A stretch of DNA of 64,000 bases, taken from the NCBI GenBank assembly GCA_021776235.1, contig JAJFGG010000061.1, positions 32,449-96,448 on the forward strand. Direction: 5' to 3'. This document shows positions 1-9,021 of this stretch, piece by piece. Source of the DNA: Alphaproteobacteria bacterium. Lineage in GTDB: Bacteria > Pseudomonadota > Alphaproteobacteria > GCA-2731375. Each line of letters starts with the position of its first letter. Positions within the stretch are counted from its first letter, which is position 1. Both the position numbers and the translations under genes were made by a program. A model generated the notes under the pieces. The model was not told the DNA's origin, did no database searches, and saw nothing but the letters and a program-made list of their open reading frames with translations.

Positions 1-5
1 CTGCC

Positions 6-1910
6 CTATTCCGCCGCTTCCGCCAGCTTCGACGGCGCCGTGCGGCCCATCCATTTTTGGAAGACCGGGGTCTCGGGCGGATCCAGGGTGGTATCTTCCT
101 TGCAGCGGGCCTTCAATTCCGCCACCGTGCCGCCGAAATCGAACAGTTCCACATCGCCCCGTTCGGCGGTCATGCGGCGGCGCAGGTCCTCGGTGCCGCG
201 CTGATCGACGCCGAAATCAGGGCCCAGGACAACGCCATAGCGTTTCGCCCCTTCGATGGTGATCAAGCCCCGTTGCGCATCGAGCGAGACCATGGCGGGA
301 TCGCGCTGCAGGCGATCGCCCCAACCGCCGCCGCCCCAGGTATTGAAGTACAGGATATCGCCGGCGTTGACCTTGATGCGGTCGCATTTGGATTCCATCC
401 ATTCCTGGCTACCGTCGGCCCGCACCATCAACTTGTTGCTGCGCGCGCCCGGCAGACCGCCGTTGACGCCCCAGGGGTGGGTCAGCCAGCGGTCGTCGTG
501 AATGGAAATATTGCCCGGCTCGAGAAATTGATAGCCCATGGACAGGCCATTGCCGCCCCGGTGCAGGCCCGGCCCGCCACTGTCCGCAATGGTTTCATAC
601 TGCACGATGCGCAGGGGGAAATAGGCTTCCAAAAACTCGTTGGGAACGTTGGTGAAGGCCGGCCACAGGGAATGGCCGTCGGCGCCATCGCCGGCCGGCC
701 GGCCGGGAATGCCGCCAAAGCCGATCTGATAGAGCTGATACCATTCGCCGTTCTTGTCATAGCCGGAATACATGAAATGGGGGCTGTCGGAGAAACCGGC
801 GGCACACAGGGCATCGGGCGAGCCCTGGCCCAGCAGGCCGCTCATAATGTCGAAGATCCGGCCCAGCAGATGGGTCCGGCAGCTCAACGCCGCCGGGCGG
901 ATCGGCTTCAGTATGGTGCCGCGCGGTATACGCACCTCGACCAGATCGTAAAAACCGTCGTTGAACAGGATCTGCGGGTCGAACATGTTGATGAAAAAGG
1001 CGCCCAGGAACATCTTGAACATCTCTTCATTCAACAGGAAATTGACCGAGCTGATGGATTGCGGATCCGTGCCCTCGAAGTCAAAGATCGCCATGTCGCC
1101 CTCGCGCCACAGGGTGCAGGCGATCTTGTAGGGGCCCATGCCGACGCCGTCGTCGTCGATGTAATCCTCGAAATACTGTTTCGTCTCGGGGATCACCTGT
1201 TTCAGGATGGCGCCCATGGCGCGCTTGTTGCGCTCCAGCATCTCGTCCATGGCGGTGACGAACTCGTCGACGCCGAAGCGTTCGCAGTTCTCCACCACGC
1301 GGCGTTCGGCCATGCGCAGGGCGGCGATGATGGCGTTGAAGTCCGAGCGGTTCCATTCCGGCAGGCGGCAGTTGCGCAGGATCAGTTCCAGGATTTCCTC
1401 GTTCAGGACACCCTTGCGGTAAATCTTGATGGGCGGGATCTGCACCCCTTCCTCGAACAATTGCGCCGCGTCCGTGGGCAGGCTGCCGGGAACCTTGCCG
1501 CCGATGTCCGTCATATGGCCGAACATGGCACCCCAGGCGACGATGCGGCCGTCGATATAGATGGGCATCATGGTCAGCCAGTCGTTCAGATGGCTGATGG
1601 CGCCGTTGCAGAAGTAGGGATCGTTGGTCAGGAAGACATCGCCTTCCTCGATGGTGCCGTCGTAACCCGCCTGGAAGCCATGGAAGAAGGAACCGAACTG
1701 CCCCACCACCATCTTGCCGTCCTGATTGGCGATCATGGGAAAGGCATCGTGCTGTTCCCGGATGCCCGGCGACATGGCGGTGCGGAACAGCACCGCATCC
1801 ATTTCATCGCGGGCATTGCGCAAGGCGTTCTCGACAATATCCAGGGTGATCGGGTCCAGATCGACGTTCCGGAACGGTGTATTGTTGCTTTGGATTATTT
1901 GTGCTGGCAT
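6..1910 (-). CDS. Hydantoinase B / oxoprolinase family protein (first copy)
   Basis: A 634-residue protein with the HyuB fold signature from its start: the run DPITLDIVENALRNARDEMD, then EQHDAFPM and the FFHGFQAGYDG segment, and a glycine-rich C-terminal part (GGGGWGD) typical of 5-oxoprolinase B, N-methylhydantoinase B and acetone/acetophenone carboxylase subunits. Such proteins pair with a HyuA subunit for ATP-dependent opening of a lactam or hydantoin ring, or for ATP-dependent carboxylation. The hyuA-type gene lies directly upstream with only 18 bases between, and an AGGA ribosome site precedes the ATG. Slightly longer than the second HyuB in this window (574 residues). The true substrate cannot be read from sequence. 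Cytoplasmic; no signal peptide or membrane segment seen. Confidence 0.9.
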   Translation of the reverse strand: MPAQIIQSNNTPFRNVDLDPITLDIVENALRNARDEMDAVLFRTAMSPGIREQHDAFPMIANQDGKMVVGQFGSFFHGFQAGYDGTIEEGDVFLTNDPYFCNGAISHLNDWLTMMPIYIDGRIVAWGAMFGHMTDIGGKVPGSLPTDAAQLFEEGVQIPPIKIYRKGVLNEEILELILRNCRLPEWNRSDFNAIIAALRMAERRVVENCERFGVDEFVTAMDEMLERNKRAMGAILKQVIPETKQYFEDYIDDDGVGMGPYKIACTLWREGDMAIFDFEGTDPQSISSVNFLLNEEMFKMFLGAFFINMFDPQILFNDGFYDLVEVRIPRGTILKPIRPAALSCRTHLLGRIFDIMSGLLGQGSPDALCAAGFSDSPHFMYSGYDKNGEWYQLYQIGFGGIPGRPAGDGADGHSLWPAFTNVPNEFLEAYFPLRIVQYETIADSGGPGLHRGGNGLSMGYQFLEPGNISIHDDRWLTHPWGVNGGLPGARSNKLMVRADGSQEWMESKCDRIKVNAGDILYFNTWGGGGWGDRLQRDPAMVSLDAQRGLITIEGAKRYGVVLGPDFGVDQRGTEDLRRRMTAERGDVELFDFGGTVAELKARCKEDTTLDPPETPVFQKWMGRTAPSKLAEAAE

Positions 1911-1928
1911 GGCGCTATCCTCTTCCGA

Positions 1929-4421
1929 TTAAACCGGCCGGATCAATATGTTGCCCACGGCGTCGATCTCGCCCTCGTGGCTGGGCAGGATCAATGTGGT
2001 GGAGTCCATCTCCGTTACGATGGCGGGGCCGGGAACACGGTTGCCCGCCTGTAACAGGCCGCGGTCGTAAATCTTGGCCGGCTGGTCCCGGCCCTCCACA
2101 TAGACCGAGGTATCCATATAGACCGCGGCCGAGGGGTCGCCGCCACCCGTGGGCAAGGTCTCGGCCTTGGCCGAACTTTCCCGGCCCTGCACCAGGGCGC
2201 GCAGATTATAAAGCTCGTGCCCGGTCTCCAGGGCAAAGGTGAACATCTGTTCGTGCATGGCATTGAACTGCCGGCCGGCGGCGGCCAGGCCGCCGCTGGC
2301 GAAATCTTCCGGCGTCACATCCACGGTCAATTGCATGGCCTGGCCCGCATAACGCAGATCTATCTGGTATAATGTGGTCTGGTCCGACCGCGGCACGCCT
2401 TCATGGTCCAGGGTGCCGGCGGCGATCTCGGCCAATTCCTCGAGAATGCCGCGCACTTCGCCATCCGAGGTATCTTCGAACTTGCGCACAAAGGTGCGGG
2501 AGGCTTCATCCCGCACCCGGGTGGTGGCATCGCCATAGGCGCACAGCACGCCGGGCCCGGGCGGTATCATCACCGGCCAACTGCCCATCAGCTTACCCAG
2601 GGCATTGGCATGCAGGGGGCCGGCGCCGCCAAAGCCGACCAGGGCGAAATCGCGGGGGTCGTAACCCTGCTCGACCGAGACCAGGCGCAGGGCGCCGAAC
2701 ATGTTCTCGTTGACGATATTGACAATGCCTTCGGCGGTTTCCTTCAGCCCCAGGCCCATGGCCTTGGCGATCTTGCTCATGGCGCGCTCGGATGCCGCGT
2801 AGTCCAACTGCATATCGCCGCCCAGCTTCGCGCCCGAGGGCAGATAGCCCAGGACGACATTGGCGTCGGTGACGGTGGGTTCCTCGCCGCCCTTGCCATA
2901 GGCAGCGGGCCCCGGTTCCGCGCCCGCGCTTTGCGGCCCGACACGCAGGGCCTTGGTCAATTCCGGCACATAGGCGATGGAGCCACCGCCCGCACCCACC
3001 GTGCGCACGTCGATTGACGAGGCCCGTACAGTCACATCCGCCACGCGGGTTTCGCGCCGCGTCCGCGCCACGCCATCTTCGATCAGCGCCACATCGGTGG
3101 AGGTGCCGCCCATATCGATGGTCAGAAGGTTTTCATAGCCGGCTTGCCTGGCGATCCAGATAGCGCCGGTCACGCCGCCCGCCGGACCGCTCATCAAAAG
3201 ATTTACCGGCGCCGACTTGGCCGCCTCGGCCGAGGCCAGGCCGCCGTCCGAACGTAGGATGTGCAACTGCACCCCGTTCATGCGCTGGTTCAGCTCCGCC
3301 TCCAGGCTCTCGATATATTTCGAAACCACGGGCCGGATATAGGAATTGACCACCGTGGTTTCGGCCCGTTCGTACTCATACATCTCGGGGATCACCTCGG
3401 ATGATATGGAGACGGGAATTCCAGGCATGACCTTTTCCGCGATGCTGCGGATGCGTTCTTCATGGGCGCCGTTGGCATAGGCGTTGACCAGCGAGACGGT
3501 CAGGGCCTCAACACCGCTGCCTTTCAGACCGGCGATGCTTTCCGCCATCGCCGCCTCGTCCAGAGGCTCCACCACCTCGCCCAGGGCGCTCATGCGCTCG
3601 TTGGCTTCGATGGTCAGTTCCAGTGGCGCCAGGGGGTCGCGCTTGTTGAAGATGACCCAGCCGCCGAGGCCGCCCGGCACATAAGAGCGCGCGATCTGCA
3701 GCACCTGCTTATAGCCCTTGGTGGTGATCAGGCCGACCAGGGCGCCATTGCCCGTCAGCACCGTGTTGGTCGCCACGGTTGTGCCATGCATGACGCGGCC
3801 GATGGCCGTGGGGTCGATGCCGGCCTCAAGGCAGATCTTGTTGATCCCATTCAACACGCCCTGGGCGGAATCCTCCGGTGTTGAGGGTACCTTCGCGGTG
3901 TAGGCATGGCTGCTGCCTTCATCGATCAGCAACAGATCGGTGAAAGTACCGCCGACATCGACGCCCAGGCGATAGCCGCCGGCATCGGAAGCCGACCGTG
4001 GCCGCGGCGCCGGCATGCTGACGACGCTGGTGGTGGCCGCTGCCGGCGTCGTGCGCCGGGCCTGGACCGGTGTCTCCCTGGGGGTTTCCCTGAGGGTTTC
4101 GCGGCGTGTTTCCCTGGGCGCTTCCCTGAGGGATTCCGGGCGGGCCTGGGGCGGCGGTGGTGATGGCGGCCTATATGCCGGTGCGCCGGCCGGCGCGATC
4201 TGCGGCGGCGCGATGGTGGGTGTCGGCGCGATCTTCGGTGCCGGCGCAATGGATGGGGGCCGCGAGACCGGCGCCGATGAAGGAGACGCCCGGCGATCCC
4301 GTTCCCCTGCATTCTGTCCAACCGGGGTGCGCAGTTTGTCTTCCAACTGGCCCAGGTCCTGCTTCAGATCGGTTAACTGTTCCGTGAACCAATCGCTTGG
4401 CCCCTTGCCGTCATTTGCCAT
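1929..4421 (-). CDS. Hydantoinase A / oxoprolinase family protein with a long disordered N-terminal extension
   Basis: 830 residues. The catalytic part starts near residue 150 with the ASKHA-type phosphate-binding motif GVDVGGTFTD (153-162), continues with DMGGTSTDVALIEDG and GAGGGSIAYV, and ends as normal HyuA proteins do. Residues 1-150 are unusual: the first 30 form a possible amphipathic or coiled helix (WFTEQLTDLKQDLGQLEDKL), followed by 120 residues rich in Pro, Ala and Arg, with imperfect RET-(L/P/R)-based repeats at about 100-117. The other HyuA in this window (699 residues) lacks it. Family knowledge: ATP-dependent ring-opening or carboxylation together with HyuB, whose gene follows 18 bases downstream. 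The start is preceded by GGGAT. An internal start near residue 145 is conceivable, but the open frame with high third-position GC supports the extension being translated. Confidence 0.88.
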   Translation of the reverse strand: MANDGKGPSDWFTEQLTDLKQDLGQLEDKLRTPVGQNAGERDRRASPSSAPVSRPPSIAPAPKIAPTPTIAPPQIAPAGAPAYRPPSPPPPQARPESLREAPRETRRETLRETPRETPVQARRTTPAAATTSVVSMPAPRPRSASDAGGYRLGVDVGGTFTDLLLIDEGSSHAYTAKVPSTPEDSAQGVLNGINKICLEAGIDPTAIGRVMHGTTVATNTVLTGNGALVGLITTKGYKQVLQIARSYVPGGLGGWVIFNKRDPLAPLELTIEANERMSALGEVVEPLDEAAMAESIAGLKGSGVEALTVSLVNAYANGAHEERIRSIAEKVMPGIPVSISSEVIPEMYEYERAETTVVNSYIRPVVSKYIESLEAELNQRMNGVQLHILRSDGGLASAEAAKSAPVNLLMSGPAGGVTGAIWIARQAGYENLLTIDMGGTSTDVALIEDGVARTRRETRVADVTVRASSIDVRTVGAGGGSIAYVPELTKALRVGPQSAGAEPGPAAYGKGGEEPTVTDANVVLGYLPSGAKLGGDMQLDYAASERAMSKIAKAMGLGLKETAEGIVNIVNENMFGALRLVSVEQGYDPRDFALVGFGGAGPLHANALGKLMGSWPVMIPPGPGVLCAYGDATTRVRDEASRTFVRKFEDTSDGEVRGILEELAEIAAGTLDHEGVPRSDQTTLYQIDLRYAGQAMQLTVDVTPEDFASGGLAAAGRQFNAMHEQMFTFALETGHELYNLRALVQGRESSAKAETLPTGGGDPSAAVYMDTSVYVEGRDQPAKIYDRGLLQAGNRVPGPAIVTEMDSTTLILPSHEGEIDAVGNILIRPV

Positions 4422-4513
4422 CTGGCATCCCTATTGCTGCATACCCGCAGGCGCCCTGTCTGCCTGGATGGGGTTAGTTTAGTACGACATTATGATGGGT
4501 GCATAGACGCAGC

Positions 4514-5476
4514 TTAGGATTTGAAGAGATTGGGTCCCGGCGCCACACGTTGCCGTTCGACCCGGCCGCGGAAAGGGCTTTCATCCATGTCCGTGGTCGG
4601 CCCCTCGGCCCTGTAAAACGGTGTATCGCCGATGACCGTCACCCGCTCGACCTTGCGGTTGTTGGGCCAGTAGTCCGAGGCGGCATAGTGCTGGCAGGCC
4701 CGGTTGTCCCAAAACGCGATGGAATTGGCGGCCCAGCGGAAGCGACACTGGTATTCGGGCATATTGGCCTGATGATACAGGATGGCCAGCAGCCGCTCGC
4801 TTTCTTCCGGCGCCATGCCGATGATGTGCTTGGTAAAGGCGGCATTGACATAGATGCCCTTGCGCCCGGTTTCGGGATGGCTGCGGATCACCGGGTGTTC
4901 GGGATTGGGATAGGTCTTGTTGAATTCCTCCAGTTCCGCCTCGGTCGCCCCGCGTTTGCGCAGGCGGACACGGAAGCCTTCGAAATCATGCAGCGCCATC
5001 CGCCCTTCAATTTTTTCCCGCACCACTTCCGGCAGACCGTCATAAGCGGCATACATATCCGCAAACAACGTGTCGCCGCCCATGGGGGGGCATTCGATAC
5101 AGCGCAGAATCGAGCCCAGGGACGGTTGCAGCCGCCAGGTCACATCCGAATGCCAGCCGTTTTCCTGGCCCGGATGTTCCCGGTCATGGGTGATCGCCAG
5201 AACCTCGGGATAGCCGTCCTTGTGGGGGGCGAAGGGATGCACTTCCAGATCGCCAAAGTTGCGGGCGAATTCCAGATGCTGCTCGGTGGTAATATTCTGA
5301 TCGCGGAAGAACAGCACCTTGCGGTCCAGCAGGGCCGCGCGTATTCCTTCGACCTGCCCGTCGGTCAGGGGCTGGCTCAAATCGATACCGCTGATCTCGC
5401 CGCCAATGGTCGGCGAATAGGGCGTTATCTGAATTGGCAGCTCGTCGGTCAGGGAATCTATGGTGTCCAGGCTCAT
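4514..5476 (-). CDS. TauD/TfdA-family Fe(II)/2-oxoglutarate dioxygenase
   Basis: 320 residues with the complete facial triad of the TauD/TfdA family: H109 and D111 in GWHSDVTW and H263 in CQHYAASDYWP, with the 2-oxoglutarate-binding Arg in RKVERVTV (R278). These enzymes hydroxylate a substrate such as taurine, 2,4-D or an alkyl sulfate with O2 and 2-oxoglutarate, often releasing a heteroatom-bearing group. The substrate is not predictable here. It is upstream of, and co-oriented with, the hydantoinase pair (92 bases apart), so a common catabolic role is possible but unproven. Length is slightly above the usual 280-300. Divergent from the YrdC-domain gene, with a 67-base shared upstream region. 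Confidence 0.9.
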   Translation of the reverse strand: MSLDTIDSLTDELPIQITPYSPTIGGEISGIDLSQPLTDGQVEGIRAALLDRKVLFFRDQNITTEQHLEFARNFGDLEVHPFAPHKDGYPEVLAITHDREHPGQENGWHSDVTWRLQPSLGSILRCIECPPMGGDTLFADMYAAYDGLPEVVREKIEGRMALHDFEGFRVRLRKRGATEAELEEFNKTYPNPEHPVIRSHPETGRKGIYVNAAFTKHIIGMAPEESERLLAILYHQANMPEYQCRFRWAANSIAFWDNRACQHYAASDYWPNNRKVERVTVIGDTPFYRAEGPTTDMDESPFRGRVERQRVAPGPNLFKS

Positions 5477-5543
5477 CAGGCTATACCTATCTATCTGGAA
5501 AGAATGTCCGACGGCAACCTAACGGAAACAGGCGCAGAACACC

Positions 5544-6233
5544 ATGATGGGACGTTACGATATCGAAGGCGATGCTCAGCGGGCTTTTGCGGTGCTGCAG
5601 CGCGGCGGCATCGCCATATTGCCCATGGATGTGGGTTATTCCCTGATCGGTGGTTCGGAAACGGCGCTGGCCCGTATCTTCGAGACCAAAGGCCGGGCGG
5701 TGAGCAAGCTGAACGCCATGATCGGCGATCAGGCGGTGCACGAAGCCATTCACAGAATTGATCGGCGGGCCCATGACGTGGTTCAGGCGATCACCAAGGA
5801 TGCGGACCTGCCATTGGGGGTAATTGCGCCGTGTGATCCCGCGCACCCATTGCTCACGGCCCTGACGGCAAGAAGCCTGGCCGGCAGTTCCAAGGATGGC
5901 ACGGTTGCCCTGCTGATGAACGCGGGGCCTTTCCATGCGGCCATCAGCCGTCTTAGCCTGGCCGCCGGGCATCCTTTGTTCGGCTCCTCCGCCAACCGCT
6001 CCCTGCAGGGCACGAAATTCCGGGTCGAGGATATCGAACCCGAGATCGCGGCCATCGCAGATATCATCGTCGATCATGGTCTGCGCAAGTACCACGCCTA
6101 TGGCGCCTCATCCACCTTGCTGGATGTGGCAAATATGACCGTGGTGCGCCACGGCGCCTGTTTCGAACTGATCGACGATATCCTGCGCCGCCGCTTCGCC
6201 ATTACCTTGCCGCCGCCTTCGCAGCCGCAATAG
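5544..6233 (+). CDS. Sua5/YciO/YrdC (TsaC-like) domain protein
   Basis: 229 residues. The N-terminus (GGIAILPMDVGYSLIGG) and KGRAVSK, GSSANRS and the later HGACFELI segment match the YrdC/TsaC fold that makes threonylcarbamoyl-AMP for tRNA t6A. Usual TsaC has K-x-R with a following P-L; here the segment reads KGRAVSKLNAMIGD, so this may be a YciO-like paralogue rather than the essential TsaC. Two adjacent ATGs (5544 and 5547) are possible starts and the Shine-Dalgarno is weak. A hairpin terminator follows at once. Single-gene unit between the divergent dioxygenase and the convergent MCP gene. Confidence 0.8.
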   Translation: MMGRYDIEGDAQRAFAVLQRGGIAILPMDVGYSLIGGSETALARIFETKGRAVSKLNAMIGDQAVHEAIHRIDRRAHDVVQAITKDADLPLGVIAPCDPAHPLLTALTARSLAGSSKDGTVALLMNAGPFHAAISRLSLAAGHPLFGSSANRSLQGTKFRVEDIEPEIAAIADIIVDHGLRKYHAYGASSTLLDVANMTVVRHGACFELIDDILRRRFAITLPPPSQPQ

Positions 6234-6261
6234 AAAACGGCGGCCCGAAGGCCGCTGTTTT
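6234..6261 (+). terminator. Rho-independent-type terminator of the YrdC-domain gene
   Basis: A 12-base stem (6234-6245 with 6250-6261, one G.T pair) closed by a CGAA loop begins right after the TAG stop. The arms start with AAAA and end with TTTT, so it could work for both converging genes. Confidence 0.75.
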
Positions 6262-6330
6262 CGTTCAGGTCTTTGCGTTGGGTCAAAGAGCCATAGCAAC
6301 CTGTCGGCGTTGAATTGAACGCGTGTTACT

Positions 6331-7788
6331 TTAGGCCTCGGCGACCTGTTTCATAAAGCCATCGACATGGTGGCGCAGATCCTGCGATTGTCCCGACATC
6401 TTCCGCGCCGCCTCCAGCACCTCTGTTGCCGAGCGTCCGGTCTCGTCCATGTTGCTGCTGACGTCGCTGATCGTTTCGTTGACCTGTTGGTTGCTATCGA
6501 GGAGCGAATGCGCGCTTTGGCTGATTTCTCCAGTCGCCTGGCCCTGCTCGCTGACTGCGGCGGCAACCGCGGTGCTGATATCGTTGATCTCGCGGATCAC
6601 GCCGTTGATTTGTTCGATGGCGGTAACAGCTTCGCCGGTGGAGTCTTGGATCGCATTGATTTGTCCGGATATCTCCTCAGTCGCGTTGCTCGTCTGGACC
6701 GCGAGATTTTTGACTTCCGAGGCCACGACCGCGAAGCCCTTACCGGCATCGCCGGCGCGGGCTGCTTCGATTGTCGCGTTGAGGGCCAGCAGATTTGTCT
6801 GACTGGCAATGTCGTTGATCAAATGCACGATCTCGCCGATGCGTTGCGAGGCCTCGGCCAAACCGCCGACCTTGGCCATTACGTTGTCGGCCTGTTGCGC
6901 CGCGTTTTGCGCGACGTTGCTGGAATTGCTGACCTGGTTCGAGATTTCCTGGATCGACGCGGTAAGCTGTTCGGCCGCTGCCGCCACCGTCTGGGCATTG
7001 CCCGCGGCCACTTGCGCCGTTTGGCCGACGCTGTTCGAGCCTTCGACCGCACTGTTGGCGGCACTGTTCAAGGCTTCCGCCGAAACCGTCAAGCCATTGG
7101 CGGCCTCATCCACGGATTTGACGATGCCCATGACATTGACCTCCAGGTCGCGTGCCAGTTCTTGCATGGCCGCCCGGCGCTCTTCGGCCGCGGTGGTTTC
7201 GCTCTGACGTTGTTTTTCAGCCATGTGGGTATTTTCCCTCTGCGCCGTCTCGGATTCGATAATGACTTCCTCGACTTCCTGCAGAACCTCGACCATGCGA
7301 AAGGAAATCCAGGTCAAGGTGGCGGATTCCAGGATCACGACCACTGCATGCACCACCACCCGGAAGAAGTCGCCGCCCGCCGGGAAAACCGCCATGGGCA
7401 GGGCGAAATTCAGCACCAGGTGGTGCAGCGCCACGGTTACAGTGGCCAGAAGAATGGTACGCCAGTCGCAGAACGCGGCCAGCATGGCCAGGGTGGCGAA
7501 GAAGTACATATGCATGTCGATTTGCCAGGGATGTCCGGCGAACTGAAAAACCAGCAAGGATGGCATGATCATCAGTGCCACCGCCGCGGTATAGCGTGTC
7601 ACCGCTTCGCCTCGGGCCCGCCACCAGGCGAGGGTCGCGGCGGCGGCGCAGACAGCGGCCGTAACAAGCGGCAGGATCAGCGCACTGTCGAGCAGGTAGC
7701 CGACGACGGCGATCAGTGGCAGATGAGCCCAAAGATAGACGATGAACCAACGCGCCACGGTGGTGCGAATTTCAGCTAATCTGGTCAT
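6331..7788 (-). CDS. Methyl-accepting chemotaxis protein with polytopic membrane N-terminus
   Basis: 485 residues. The first 170 contain about six hydrophobic segments and no large periplasmic loop, then a short coiled linker and a full MCP signalling domain. The conserved hairpin tip reads [20 protein letters not shown], and glutamine/glutamate-rich helices around it fit methylation sites. No HAMP consensus is obvious. It probably senses a membrane-borne or redox signal and passes it to CheA/CheW, none of which are encoded here. GGAG lies 7 bases before the ATG. The gene starts inside the last 17 bases of the upstream small secreted-protein gene, which suggests co-translation and a functional link. 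Confidence 0.92.
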   Translation of the reverse strand: MTRLAEIRTTVARWFIVYLWAHLPLIAVVGYLLDSALILPLVTAAVCAAAATLAWWRARGEAVTRYTAAVALMIMPSLLVFQFAGHPWQIDMHMYFFATLAMLAAFCDWRTILLATVTVALHHLVLNFALPMAVFPAGGDFFRVVVHAVVVILESATLTWISFRMVEVLQEVEEVIIESETAQRENTHMAEKQRQSETTAAEERRAAMQELARDLEVNVMGIVKSVDEAANGLTVSAEALNSAANSAVEGSNSVGQTAQVAAGNAQTVAAAAEQLTASIQEISNQVSNSSNVAQNAAQQADNVMAKVGGLAEASQRIGEIVHLINDIASQTNLLALNATIEAARAGDAGKGFAVVASEVKNLAVQTSNATEEISGQINAIQDSTGEAVTAIEQINGVIREINDISTAVAAAVSEQGQATGEISQSAHSLLDSNQQVNETISDVSSNMDETGRSATEVLEAARKMSGQSQDLRHHVDGFMKQVAEA

Positions 7789-8158
7789 GAAAGATACTCC
7801 TCATAGGCATGGAAATTTGGGATTGTTGGGTAAATGCGACGGCACAGCCACCGGCGACGACTGGGTCCAGCACCAACCAGGCACCATGTTGATAAAGGTC
7901 TGTGTAACGGCTGCGGTCCGCCAGTTGCACTATGACAATGTTGTCAAAAGCGCCGGCACGCACCAGTAGGCTTCCCGATGCCGCGACCGCCGTTGCCACA
8001 TCGCTGTGTTCAGCCGTTGGCGCGAACACCACCGCGACCTGACGCGCATCCGCGGCTGGAAACGCCGTGCCGGCCGCTACCGCGAACATGCTTGCGAAAA
8101 GCAAGCACAGCGCCGGTAGAAATTCGCGCCTGGACTTGTTTTCAAGGGCCAACTGCAT
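7772..8158 (-). CDS. Small exported protein of unknown function, coupled to the MCP
   Basis: 128 residues. A basic start (KSRREF) and a hydrophobic stretch [17 protein letters not shown] followed by small residues form a likely Sec signal peptide. The mature part (about 95 residues) contains an [14 protein letters not shown] segment and [17 protein letters not shown] with one cysteine. I know similar uncharacterised proteins from alphaproteobacteria but no function. Its 3' end overlaps the MCP start by 17 bases, so it may be a periplasmic partner of that receptor. No clear Shine-Dalgarno precedes the ATG. Confidence 0.65.
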   Translation of the reverse strand: MQLALENKSRREFLPALCLLFASMFAVAAGTAFPAADARQVAVVFAPTAEHSDVATAVAASGSLLVRAGAFDNIVIVQLADRSRYTDLYQHGAWLVLDPVVAGGCAVAFTQQSQISMPMRSIFHDQIS

Positions 8159-8183
8159 CTACTCAAACAATTTACTTCGTTCA

Positions 8184-8200
8184 GGCGGCATGCGGCCGCC
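8184..8200 (-). terminator. GC-rich hairpin after the CoA-transferase genes
   Basis: Six-base stem (8184-8189 with 8195-8200) with a 5-base loop, located between the end of the CoA-transferase operon and the small exported protein gene. No T-run follows, so the terminator role is only suggested by position. Confidence 0.3.
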
Positions 8201-8252
8201 AACCAAAATCAGGCTGGCAGGCTATGCCAAATTGCTTAAGAAATACTTGCGG

Positions 8253-9014
8253 TTAGCTGCGCCAGAAACCTTCCTTGTCGATGTGGTGCAGCGCGTCCAT
8301 CTCCTCTTTCGTGGGCGGCGGCGTCTGGGCCACATCCGGAACTGACTTCAACGCCCAACCCGTGTTTTGCACCACTTCCTCCAAGGTATGGCCGGGATGG
8401 ATCGAGGCCAGATGGAATTCGTTTGTCGGGCCATAGGGCTGCAGAATGGCCCGGTCGGTGATCAACACGGCGGGTCCGCCGCCGGGCAGGCCGGCCTTGG
8501 TACGGGCGTCGCCGCCATCCAGAAAGCCGGGCGAGGTGATGAAGTCGACCTTTTCCACCAGGCGATGCTTTTGATGGTTGATGATGATCACCAGGCGTTC
8601 GGCCATGGCTGCGATATCCGGCGCGCCGCCAGAACCAGGCAGCTTGACCTTGGGGTTTTCTGTATCGCCGATGTAGGAGGTGTTGATATTGCCATAGCGG
8701 TCCACTTCCGCGCCGCCGATAAAACCCGCATGCACCCGGCCGCCGCTTAACAAACCCATGATCTGGATCAGACCGGTGGTCCACGCCGCGCCCAGTTGAT
8801 TGGGTCCGTCGCACATGGTGTACAGCATGCCGTCGGCGGGTTCGTACCGGGCCACGCCGCTTTCAAACAGGCCGACGGCGTTGGGCGCGTGGGTCAAACG
8901 CGCCACGCCATAGGCGGTGATGGGCAGGCGCATGCCGACGAAAATGCGTTCGCCATCCTGGATTTGCCGGGCGGCGGCGATGATCATCAATTCCTGGGTC
9001 GAATACTCGGTCAT
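8253..9014 (-). CDS. CoA-transferase beta subunit (glutaconate CoA-transferase/IpdB-like)
   Basis: 253 residues from the ATG at 9014; the open frame runs further upstream but that part overlaps the alpha gene and looks non-coding. The segment VGLFESGVARYEP places a glutamate where the GctB-type subunit has its catalytic Glu, followed by AGFIGGAEVDRYGNIN and GGAPDIAAMA, all typical of family I CoA-transferase beta chains. With the alpha subunit it should move CoA between acyl and carboxylate partners, or act as a ring-opening hydrolase as in the IpdAB branch. The alpha gene ends 7 bases upstream, so translation is probably coupled. Confidence 0.88.
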   Translation of the reverse strand: MTEYSTQELMIIAAARQIQDGERIFVGMRLPITAYGVARLTHAPNAVGLFESGVARYEPADGMLYTMCDGPNQLGAAWTTGLIQIMGLLSGGRVHAGFIGGAEVDRYGNINTSYIGDTENPKVKLPGSGGAPDIAAMAERLVIIINHQKHRLVEKVDFITSPGFLDGGDARTKAGLPGGGPAVLITDRAILQPYGPTNEFHLASIHPGHTLEEVVQNTGWALKSVPDVAQTPPPTKEEMDALHHIDKEGFWRS

Positions 9015-9021
9015 GAAGTTC

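Noticed and set aside
57..2054. Long plus-strand open frame (665 codons) opposite the first hydantoinase B gene
   Set aside because: It mirrors the codon pattern of the minus-strand gene, has no recognisable domain, and high GC makes long antisense frames common. The same applies to the 619-codon minus frame at 49429-51288.
4075..4140. Tandem DNA repeat in the first hydantoinase A gene as a mobile or CRISPR-like repeat
   Set aside because: The units are short, degenerate and in frame, encoding RET-rich protein repeats; no spacers or conserved repeat boundaries.
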